From contig JAQTMA010000063.1 of NCBI GenBank assembly GCA_028714615.1, positions 5,977 through 18,905 on the forward strand: a stretch of DNA of 12,929 bases, written 5' to 3'. Shown piece by piece: positions 6,882-12,929 of the stretch. Made by a program: the position numbers and the translations under genes. The stretch's first letter is position 1. Every line of letters begins with the position of its first letter. Source of the DNA: Anaerolineaceae bacterium. GTDB lineage: Bacteria; Chloroflexota; Anaerolineae; Anaerolineales; Anaerolineaceae. The notes under the pieces were generated by a model. The model had not been told where the DNA came from, searched no databases, and was given only the letters and a program-made list of their open reading frames with translations.

Positions 6882-8801
6882 TTACGATTCCCAATTACCC
6901 CATTCGCCGCCGCCGCGTTTGTGTTTCTTGCGGACGACCATCATGCCACGATCGGGGTCGAATTCAACCTCAACATGTTTCTTCTTCTTGCCCTTCTTCT
7001 TGCCCTTCTTGCCGTCGCCCTCTTCATCGGTCTCTTCTTCGACCGCGGCGACCTCCAAGACTTCGGGTTTCAAGGCAAATAACTCGTCCAGCGATGTCGC
7101 CTCTTCCTCTTCAGGTAGGACGGCTTCAACGGCCGGGAGTGTTTCTTCGACCGCAGACTCAGCTTCACCTGTTACCACAGGTTGTTCTTCCACCTGCTCC
7201 TCGGGAGAAGGCTCTTCGATCGGTACAATCACCGGTGGAGCTGCCGGTGTTTCGATTTCCGTCACCTCCATTGCTTCAACCGGCGGTGTTTCGACAACGG
7301 TCGTAGCTGCGGTCTGTTCAGCCATCACCCTGTCGATCTCTTGCATCGCCTTGGGACCAATACCCTGCAGCGCGAGAACACTATCTGGAGCCAACTTCAT
7401 GCGTATCGCCAGGTCGCCAAGGCTGGTAAACCCGGCGTCGCTGAGAATGGTGCTGATGTGGTCCGGAAGCCCGGCGTCGAATAGCGAAAGGACAAACAGG
7501 CTGTCGGGGATCGAAGCGCGTAATTCCTGCAAGCGCTGATCTTCAGCCTTTTTCTCGGCCTGGCGCTTGGTCGCAGAGCGGCGCTCGATGCGGTCTACGA
7601 ATTGATTGAGTTGATCGTACTCTTCGGGAGTTAATGCCCTGCCTTCGGATTTCTTCACCAGCAGTGCACCCACCTGACCAATTCGCTCGGCTTCGGCTTC
7701 AGCCTGGGCTGCCATGGCTGGATCGGTGCGAACTTTGTTGAGGGTATCGTTGGCTGCTTCAGGCAGGCTCTTGATATCGATGCGCCAACCGGTTAATTTG
7801 GCTGCCAGGCGAGCATTTTGCCCATCGCGACCAATCGCCAGGCTGAGCTGGTCTTCCGGCACCACCACCGTAGCAGTCTTCCCGTTCGCAGTGTGGTCGT
7901 TCAGATAGACGCCCGTCACGCGCGCTGGGCTGATCGCCTTGGCAATGTAGAGAGCCGGGTCGGCATTCCACTCGATAACATCGATTTTTTCTTCGTGCAA
8001 TTCCCGCACAATCGCCTGAATGCGGACGCCGCGGATGCCGACGCAAGCGCCCACCGGGTCAATCCCTTGCTGTGTCGCCGCAACAGCTACTTTGGCGCGT
8101 TCACCCGGTTCGCGGGCGATGGAACGGATTTCCACCACGCCGTGATAAATCTCGGGAACTTCATTCTCCAACAGGCGCCGTAAAAAGTTGCGGTGCGCCC
8201 GGGATAACATGATTTGAGGACCGCGTGAGCCGTCTTTGACTTCGTAAACCAGGGCGCGCACCCGGTCATGAATGCGGAAGCGTTCTCCGGGGATCATTTC
8301 CTTGCGGACCATGACCCCTTCCGCCTTCATATCCAGGCCCACGGTTACGCCCTGTGCATTGACTGCCTGAACGATCCCGCTGGCGATTTCACCGAGCTGT
8401 TTTTCGTAGTAAGCCAGTTGTGCACTGCGCTCTGCCTCGCGGATGCGCTGCTGGATCACCTGGCGTGCAGTTTGCGCGGCCACCCGCCCAAAATCTTGCG
8501 GCGTCGTTTCCATGACGACCAGCTTGCCCAGGTCCGCATCAGCAGTAGTGTTGCGCGCATCCTCCAGGCTCACTTCGGTGCGGGGATCCTCCACCACATC
8601 CACGACTTCTTTCTCGGCATAGATGACCACTTTTCCCGTTTCTGGGTCAATTTTAGCTTCCACGTGCTGAGCATTCGAAGCGTTCACCGCACGCCGGTAG
8701 GCTGAAACCATAGCGGATTCCAGCGCCTTCAGGATAATCTCCTTGGGGAGCTGTTTCTCTTCTAGAACCTCGTTGAAAGCCAGGGCAAACTCGTTTTTCA
8801 T
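6882..8801 (-). CDS. nusA: Transcription termination/antitermination factor NusA with extended C-terminal tail
   Basis: NusA binds RNA polymerase and nascent RNA and modulates pausing, intrinsic termination and antitermination. The 639-residue protein has the RNA polymerase-binding N-terminal domain (about 1-125) and an S1 domain (about 136-200). KH1 contains [21 protein letters not shown] (248-268), and KH2 contains [25 protein letters not shown] (319-343). A second part is less usual: a charged helical segment (365-430), then a helix-hairpin-helix-like repeat domain (434-495, with [11 protein letters not shown]). A Glu/Pro/Val-rich acidic stretch follows (about 500-597), and then a lysine-rich run and basic tail (598-631). 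It is considerably longer than Bacillus-type NusA (roughly 370 residues). It is the first gene of the cluster. rimP, the usual upstream neighbour, is absent and the next gene upstream is divergent. The ATG at 8801 is preceded by GGAGA. Confidence 0.96.
   Translation of the reverse strand: MKNEFALAFNEVLEEKQLPKEIILKALESAMVSAYRRAVNASNAQHVEAKIDPETGKVVIYAEKEVVDVVEDPRTEVSLEDARNTTADADLGKLVVMETTPQDFGRVAAQTARQVIQQRIREAERSAQLAYYEKQLGEIASGIVQAVNAQGVTVGLDMKAEGVMVRKEMIPGERFRIHDRVRALVYEVKDGSRGPQIMLSRAHRNFLRRLLENEVPEIYHGVVEIRSIAREPGERAKVAVAATQQGIDPVGACVGIRGVRIQAIVRELHEEKIDVIEWNADPALYIAKAISPARVTGVYLNDHTANGKTATVVVPEDQLSLAIGRDGQNARLAAKLTGWRIDIKSLPEAANDTLNKVRTDPAMAAQAEAEAERIGQVGALLVKKSEGRALTPEEYDQLNQFVDRIERRSATKRQAEKKAEDQRLQELRASIPDSLFVLSLFDAGLPDHISTILSDAGFTSLGDLAIRMKLAPDSVLALQGIGPKAMQEIDRVMAEQTAATTVVETPPVEAMEVTEIETPAAPPVIVPIEEPSPEEQVEEQPVVTGEAESAVEETLPAVEAVLPEEEEATSLDELFALKPEVLEVAAVEEETDEEGDGKKGKKKGKKKKHVEVEFDPDRGMMVVRKKHKRGGGEWGNWES
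6981..7013 (-). repeat. 12-base tandem repeat coding the lysine-rich NusA tail
   Basis: On the plus strand CTTCTTCTTGCC occurs twice in direct succession (6981-6992, 6993-7004), followed by a 9-base partial copy (7005-7013). In the nusA frame it codes the alternating Gly and Lys run near residues 599-608. The repeat is in frame and its length is a multiple of three, so slippage would change the number of lysines without breaking the gene. Confidence 0.8.
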
Positions 8802-8843
8802 CCGTGCACTATCTCCAAAAAACTTAAGACCTGTTATTACGCA

Positions 8844-8868
8844 GAAAAGTGGGGATCGCCCACTTTTC
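8844..8868 (-). other. Perfect 10-bp leader hairpin upstream of nusA
   Basis: On the minus strand GAAAAGTGGG (8868-8859) and CCCACTTTTC (8853-8844) form an uninterrupted 10-bp stem with a 5-base loop. It lies in the nusA leader, 42 bases before the start codon and downstream of the likely promoter. Hairpins of this GTGGG/CCCAC type, upstream of rimP-nusA operons, have been described by comparative genomics as leaders or attenuators (rimP-leader). I infer a similar role but cannot run the covariance model. No run of T directly follows the stem; a TTTTTT lies about 18 bases further on. Confidence 0.6.
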
Positions 8869-8906
8869 GTTGATGACGGTAAACTTCCTCTACGTTGAAC
8901 GTGCCA

Positions 8907-8935
8907 ATTCTATCACGATTCGATCCAAGATGCAA
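8907..8935 (-). promoter_or_regulatory. Candidate promoter of nusA with extended -10
   Basis: The minus strand shows TTGCAT (8935-8930), a 17-base spacer ending in TGA, and TAGAAT (8912-8907), that is a TGN extended -10. Transcription would start near 8900 and give a leader of about 100 bases containing the perfect hairpin. It lies in the divergent control region, whose other end serves the plus-strand glucosidase gene. Confidence 0.55.
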
Positions 8936-9003
8936 GAAAAGCGGGTGGAACTTCATCCAAATCGCACATACTGATAAGGCGGGTTCCCGATATACAATGC
9001 GGT

Positions 9004-9009
9004 TATAAT
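9004..9009 (+). promoter_or_regulatory. -10 element of the plus-strand glucosidase gene
   Basis: A perfect TATAAT lies 32 bases before the start codon at 9042. No convincing -35 box exists at 16-18 bases upstream (GGGTTC at 17), so activity may need an activator or a non-canonical -35. The ribosome binding site AGGA at 9032-9035 has a 6-base spacer to the ATG. Confidence 0.45.
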
Positions 9010-9041
9010 GATATTTCATCACGAACGCAAAAGGATCAATA

Positions 9042-10634
9042 ATGGGCGAATCATCCTCCTGGTGGCAAGACGGTATTATCTATCAGATCTATCCACGCTC
9101 CTTCTGCGATTCCAATGGCGATGGGATCGGCGACCTCCCAGGAATTACCTCCCGCCTGGATTACCTGTCGGAGCTGGGCATCGACGCTATCTGGCTCTCG
9201 CCAATCTACCCCAGCCCGAATGTTGATTTCGGTTATGACGTTAGCAATTACACAGCCATTGATCCTGTATACGGATCACTGCAAGACTTTGACGCACTGC
9301 TCGAGCAAGCTCACCAACGGGAGGTGCGCATTATCCTGGACCTTGTATTGAACCACACTTCGGATCAGCACCCCTGGTTTCAGGCATCCCGCAGTAGCCG
9401 GGATAATCCCTATCGCGACTGGTATATCTGGAGCGATGGGAAACGAGGCGGCCCACCCAATAACTGGGAATCCGTATTTGGTGGGCGTGGTTGGGAATTC
9501 GACCCAGCTACACAGCAGTATTATTTTCACATGTTCTACAAAGAACAACCCGATTTGAATTGGAATAACCCCGATGTGCGCCAGGCAATGCTGGGCGTGT
9601 TGCGTTTCTGGTTGGAGCGCGGGGTGGATGGCTTTCGCCTGGATGTATTTAACGCATATTTTAAAGATGCGGCTCTGACCGATAATCCCCCCACCCTGGG
9701 ACTGCGCGGTTTCGATCGCCAGCGCCATATTTATGATATGGACCGCCCCGAGCTGCATCCCTTTCTGCATGAAATGCGGGCTCTGCTAGACGCCTATCCA
9801 GGACGTTATGCCGTGGGAGAGACCTTCCTATCCACGCCTGCCAAAGCAGCCGGATACTGTTCCTCCGACCAATTGCACGCGGCGTTCAATTTCGCTATGG
9901 CCAAATCACGTTGGAACCCGCAACGATTCCTACGCGCCATCCAGGGTTGGGAAGCAGCGCTCGGACCCGAACGTTGGCCGAACCTCGTTCTGGGCAACCA
10001 CGACTTGCCCCGTATTGCCACCCGGTATTTTCATAGCCGTCTTGACGAACGTTTGAAGGTCGCCGCAGCGTTATTGCTAACCCTGCGGGGTACTCCATTT
10101 ATTTACTACGGGGAAGAGATCGGTATGTGCGATATTTCGCTGCGTTACCGGCAGATCCAGGATCGCGTCGGGAAACGCTATTGGCCTTTCAATAAGGGGC
10201 GCGATGGCTGTCGTTCGCCCATGCAATGGGACGGCAGTTCCAACGCCGGTTTCACCGGCGGAACTGCCTGGCTGCCGGTACATCCCCAGGCGAATGAGCG
10301 GAATGTCCTTGCTGAAGATGCCGACCCTTCCTCGCTTCTGAACTTCTACCGCCGGTTGATCGAGATACGCCGGAAAACGCCAGCGTTGCTGCGCGGCAAA
10401 TTCACACCCTTGATAGCCAACCATGCCGCCCTGGTTTACCAAAGGGAAGAATTGGACGTAGTCGTGCTGGTTGCGCTCAATTTTTCCAAACAGCCGCAAA
10501 TGGTCCCCCTGGCCAGCTCGACGCATCAGCGCGCCTGGCGAATGCTGATCTCTAACCGGCGAACTCAGGCGCCTGATCTGACCTCGGGATTGTTGAACCT
10601 CAAACCGGATGAGGCTTTGGTGCTGGTGAGCTAG
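9042..10634 (+). CDS. GH13 alpha-glucosidase (oligo-1,6-glucosidase type), cytoplasmic
   Basis: GH13 alpha-glucosidases release glucose from the non-reducing end of short alpha-glucans. The 530-residue protein starts WWQDGIIYQIYPRSF, has the Asp-rich metal loop DSNGDGIGD (23-31), and shows the conserved GH13 regions. These are DLVLNHTS (100-107), GFRLDVFN (198-205, nucleophile Asp201), GETF (259-262, acid/base Glu260) and GNHD (318-321, Asp321). The barrel is followed by a C-terminal beta domain ending in LNLKPDEALVLVS. There is no signal peptide, so it acts inside the cell on imported oligosaccharides. The residue after the nucleophile is Val202. In this family Val there goes with alpha-1,6 (isomaltose-type) activity and Ala or Thr with alpha-1,4 preference, so an oligo-1,6-glucosidase or broad specificity is likely. 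The loop after the nucleophile (FKDAALTDNP) recalls the Xanthomonas-type alpha-glucosidases. No transporter gene is adjacent. The exact substrate, including trehalose or sucrose, is not settled. Confidence 0.92.
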   Translation: MGESSSWWQDGIIYQIYPRSFCDSNGDGIGDLPGITSRLDYLSELGIDAIWLSPIYPSPNVDFGYDVSNYTAIDPVYGSLQDFDALLEQAHQREVRIILDLVLNHTSDQHPWFQASRSSRDNPYRDWYIWSDGKRGGPPNNWESVFGGRGWEFDPATQQYYFHMFYKEQPDLNWNNPDVRQAMLGVLRFWLERGVDGFRLDVFNAYFKDAALTDNPPTLGLRGFDRQRHIYDMDRPELHPFLHEMRALLDAYPGRYAVGETFLSTPAKAAGYCSSDQLHAAFNFAMAKSRWNPQRFLRAIQGWEAALGPERWPNLVLGNHDLPRIATRYFHSRLDERLKVAAALLLTLRGTPFIYYGEEIGMCDISLRYRQIQDRVGKRYWPFNKGRDGCRSPMQWDGSSNAGFTGGTAWLPVHPQANERNVLAEDADPSSLLNFYRRLIEIRRKTPALLRGKFTPLIANHAALVYQREELDVVVLVALNFSKQPQMVPLASSTHQRAWRMLISNRRTQAPDLTSGLLNLKPDEALVLVS

Positions 10635-10640
10635 AAATAC

Positions 10641-10669
10641 TTTCCATATTCAGGGATCTTCACTATACT
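10641..10669 (+). promoter_or_regulatory. Possible promoter for the methylase-like gene
   Basis: TTTCCA (10641-10646) and TATACT (10664-10669) are separated by 17 bases in the 51-base gap after the glucosidase gene. Each box matches the consensus moderately. A start near 10676 would fall on the ribosome binding site, giving an almost leaderless message, which weakens the call. Co-transcription with the glucosidase is the alternative. Confidence 0.3.
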
Positions 10670-10673
10670 TTTA

Positions 10674-10685
10674 GGTGATTTCACC
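10674..10685 (+). repeat. Short inverted repeat touching the start codon at 10686
   Basis: GGTGATTTCACC has 5-base arms (GGTGA/TCACC) around TT and ends directly before the ATG. It overlaps the only ribosome binding-like bases (AGG at 10673-10675). It could be an operator half-site pair or a weak hairpin (4 bp, 4-base loop) masking the ribosome binding site. It may also be chance at this length. Confidence 0.3.
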
Positions 10686-12920
10686 ATGAAAACCCTGGAG
10701 ATGCCGTACCTGCCGGGTTATGGAGATGCCAGCGGGGGACCGCTCTGCCGATTCCTGCCACCTGTCCCACCGGGGATCGCGCTTGCCTGGTTGCAAGACA
10801 AGCTAAAGCCAGGCGATTGGGTACTTGATCCATTCGGCTCCAGCCCCAATCTGGCGCTGGAGATGGCCCAGGCTGGCTACCGGGTGTTGGTCGCGATAAA
10901 CAATCCGGTCACCCGCTTCATCCTGGAATTAAGCGCTAGTGCGCCCCAGGCGGGCGAATTCCAGGCGGCCCTGGCGGACCTGGCTTCGGCCCACAAAGGC
11001 GTAGAGCGCCTGGAACCGCACATCCAATCCAACTACGAAACGAATTGTGCAAACTGTAGAAAACCAGTCACAGCGCGCGCATTCATCTGGGAACGGCAGG
11101 CAAAAGTCCCCTATGCGCGCTTATATACCTGTCCGTACTGCGGGGATGAGGGTGAACGTCCCTGCGATGAAGCGGATCACGAGCGGCTGGCGTCCTTCGC
11201 AACAGGCGGCTTACATTTCGCCCGCGCGCTCGAACGGGTTGCCCCTTTGGATGATCCTGCCCGCCCGGACGTAGAAGAGGCGTTGGGGTGTTACCTATCC
11301 CGTCCCTTGGTGGTGCTCTTCACATTGATCAATAAACTAGATGGCCTGGCCTTGAGTCCTGAGCGAAAGAAGTTATTAACAGGCTTATTACTGTCGGCTT
11401 GTGACCAGGCTACCACCTTGTGGCCGTACCCCACCGGACGCACCCGACCCCGCCAACTGTCGGTGCCTCAACGTTTCCGCGAGAACAACCTGTGGCTCGC
11501 TTTGGAAGAGGCGGTCCATGAATGGGCTCGCGCTGGGGCGGCTGCGCCGGTTTGCACCTGGCCTGAACAGCCGCCCGAGAGTGGGGGAATCAGCCTATAT
11601 CAAGGCCGCATGCGAAACCTGGCTGCCTCCGTCTCGTTTTTCCCCGCCCAAGCCATCCTGACCGCTTTGCCTCGGCCGAACCAGGCATACTGGACCCTAT
11701 CAGCACTGTGGTCCGGTTGGCTGTGGGGTCGCGAAGCAGTAGCGCCGTTACGCAGAATCCTGGCGCGCCGGCGCTATGATTGGAATTGGCACGCTACCGC
11801 ATTAGAAGGAGCCTTGAGCATCTTACCAGCTCACCTGGCGCCCGGTACACCTTCCTTCGGGCTTCTGGCCGAATGCGAGCCTCCATTCCTGGCTACCGTT
11901 TTGCTTGCCGGTGACCGGGCTGGCTTTTCGCTGCATGGCATTGCTATGCGACCAGACCAAGGCCTGGCCGAAGTGGTTTGGAGCCCGACTCCAAAGGATG
12001 AGGCGGGATCGAGCGTATCCCCAGAAGGCATGGCGCGGGCAGCTATTGCCGAACAACTCCGCGGTCGCGGCGAACCGGCCGCGTACGCCACGCTCCACGC
12101 GGCGGCGGTAGCCGGGCAGGCAGCCGTGCATGACTTGCGTCTTGCCAACCCTCCCGGTGTAGAACCGCTGACCGCCCTACAAAACCGCCTGCGTGCGGTA
12201 TTCACCGACCGAACCTTTTTAACCCGTTTTGGAGGAAGTGAACACACCCTGGAAACCGGCCACTTCTGGCTCACAGATAAACCTCTTCCTCTGACTGCGT
12301 ATTCTGACCGGGTGGAGATGGAACTGGTGCGGTTCTTGATGAAGAATCCGGGATGCACTTTCCAACAAATCGATCAAGCGATGTGCGTTTGTAGTCCAGG
12401 TTTCAATAGCCCGTCATTGACCTTCTTAGGTGCAGCCCTGGATTCTTACGGTGTCCAGGATCCACCCGGCAGCGGGCATTGGATCCTACGACCGCAAGAT
12501 CACCCTCAAGCCCGGCGCGGCGACCTGGCCGAGATCAGTGAGTTGCTGCACAGTTTGGGAACCCGGCTTGGATACGGCACCCACGGGGAGAATCCCCTGG
12601 TATGGGATGATGGTCCCGGAAATCCGGCTTACGTGTTTTATTCGACCGCATCCACATTGGTGCAACGGTTTGTCGCCAACAGTCCGTATCCCCCGGAGCG
12701 CTGCCTGGTAGTGCTTCCCGGTGGCCGGTCGAACTTGTTGGCATTCAAACAGCACGAAAATCCGTTACTCGACCTGGGCATCAGCCGTGGTTGGCGTTTT
12801 CTTAAGTTCCGCCACCTGCGCAGCCTGGTCGATAACCTGCTGCTAACGCGGGAAACCTTCTCGATGCAAGTCGATACTGATCCCCCCGAATACAAACCAA
12901 CCCAATTGAACATGTTTTAA
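10686..12920 (+). CDS. Uncharacterised methyltransferase-like protein with zinc ribbon and winged-helix-like C-terminal part
   Basis: This 744-residue protein is not one I can name. Residues 23-80 look like the start of an amino-methyltransferase Rossmann fold. RFLPPVPPGIALAWLQDKL leads into VLDPFGSSPNLALEMAQAGYRV (46-67), a motif I DPFxGSG-like loop, then INNP (71-74) as motif II. An insertion holds a zinc ribbon with Cys121, Cys124, Cys149 and Cys152. Residues 257-281 (QLSVPQRFRENNLWLALEEAVHEWA) recall the target-side region of DUF1156-like DNA methylases. Where motif IV (D/N-PP-Y/W) is expected there is TALPRPNQAYW (326-336), lacking the acidic/amide catalytic residue, followed by LSALWSGWLWG. 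Residues 541-630 look like a winged helix ending in WILRPQDHPQARRGDLAEISELL. Residues 630-725 form a further mixed alpha/beta unit (VWDD, CLVVLPGGRSNLLAFK, WRFLKFRHLRSL) that I cannot assign. No transmembrane segment is evident. It lies 51 bases after the glucosidase gene and ends nine bases before the window edge. A nucleic acid-related role is inference. Confidence 0.6.
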   Translation: MKTLEMPYLPGYGDASGGPLCRFLPPVPPGIALAWLQDKLKPGDWVLDPFGSSPNLALEMAQAGYRVLVAINNPVTRFILELSASAPQAGEFQAALADLASAHKGVERLEPHIQSNYETNCANCRKPVTARAFIWERQAKVPYARLYTCPYCGDEGERPCDEADHERLASFATGGLHFARALERVAPLDDPARPDVEEALGCYLSRPLVVLFTLINKLDGLALSPERKKLLTGLLLSACDQATTLWPYPTGRTRPRQLSVPQRFRENNLWLALEEAVHEWARAGAAAPVCTWPEQPPESGGISLYQGRMRNLAASVSFFPAQAILTALPRPNQAYWTLSALWSGWLWGREAVAPLRRILARRRYDWNWHATALEGALSILPAHLAPGTPSFGLLAECEPPFLATVLLAGDRAGFSLHGIAMRPDQGLAEVVWSPTPKDEAGSSVSPEGMARAAIAEQLRGRGEPAAYATLHAAAVAGQAAVHDLRLANPPGVEPLTALQNRLRAVFTDRTFLTRFGGSEHTLETGHFWLTDKPLPLTAYSDRVEMELVRFLMKNPGCTFQQIDQAMCVCSPGFNSPSLTFLGAALDSYGVQDPPGSGHWILRPQDHPQARRGDLAEISELLHSLGTRLGYGTHGENPLVWDDGPGNPAYVFYSTASTLVQRFVANSPYPPERCLVVLPGGRSNLLAFKQHENPLLDLGISRGWRFLKFRHLRSLVDNLLLTRETFSMQVDTDPPEYKPTQLNMF

Positions 12921-12929
12921 GGATTTGCC

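Noticed and set aside
6733..7539. Plus-strand open frame of 268 codons with long Ser/Thr stretches
   Set aside because: The low complexity is the mirror image of the acidic and lysine-rich NusA tail. It also crosses ylxR, with no ribosome binding site or motif.
8820..8868. Rho-independent terminator in front of nusA
   Set aside because: The stem is good, but the run of T does not directly follow it and lies about 18 bases away. I keep it only as a leader hairpin.
8837..9022. Minus-strand 61-codon frame upstream of nusA, considered as a leader peptide or RimP remnant
   Set aside because: It starts upstream of the likely nusA promoter, runs through -35, -10 and hairpin, has no ribosome binding site and shows no RimP similarity.
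1..12929. CRISPR array, tRNA/rRNA genes, insertion sequences, att sites
   Set aside because: I read both strands and saw no repeat-spacer periodicity, cloverleaf, transposase or terminal inverted repeats. A tRNA or covariance scan was not possible here.

Overview
The window comes from a bacterial chromosome with moderately high GC. Its gene order and proteins suggest a member of the Chloroflexota, most likely Anaerolineae-like. The pointers are a NusA with a long acidic and lysine-rich tail, a short IF2, a tandem ThyX-family protein translationally coupled to ribF, and an uncharacterised methylase-like protein. This lineage call is inference from gene content, not from a marker tree.

Layout: positions 1-8801 are eight genes, all on the minus strand, so transcription runs right to left. 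In order of transcription they are nusA, ylxR/rnpM, infB, rbfA, nrnA, truB, ribF and a two-domain ThyX-family gene cut by the left edge. This is the conserved transcription/translation cluster (antitermination, RNase P modulation, initiation, 30S maturation, nanoRNA/pAp turnover, tRNA pseudouridylation), extended by flavin cofactor synthesis and a flavin-dependent thymidylate synthase relative. FMN/FAD made by RibF is the cofactor class used by ThyX enzymes, so the ATGA stop/start overlap of those two genes makes functional sense. rimP, which often precedes nusA, and ylxQ, which often lies between ylxR and infB, are not present at those places. A good sigma-70-like promoter just after nrnA probably gives truB-ribF-thyX their own transcription start. 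nusA has its own promoter and a perfect 10-bp leader hairpin.

Positions 8802-9041 are a divergent control region. On the plus strand follow a cytoplasmic GH13 alpha-glucosidase (9042-10634) and, 51 bases later, a 744-residue protein (10686-12920). The latter has an N-terminal class I methyltransferase-like motif, an inserted zinc ribbon, a degraded catalytic motif IV, a probable winged helix and an unrecognised conserved-looking C-terminal domain.

The two items most worth following are the ThyX-family protein, whose two domains each keep the complementary half of the ThyX signature, and the methylase-like protein. I see no CRISPR array, tRNA, rRNA, insertion sequence or phage gene. No stretch longer than 300 bases lacks a gene.
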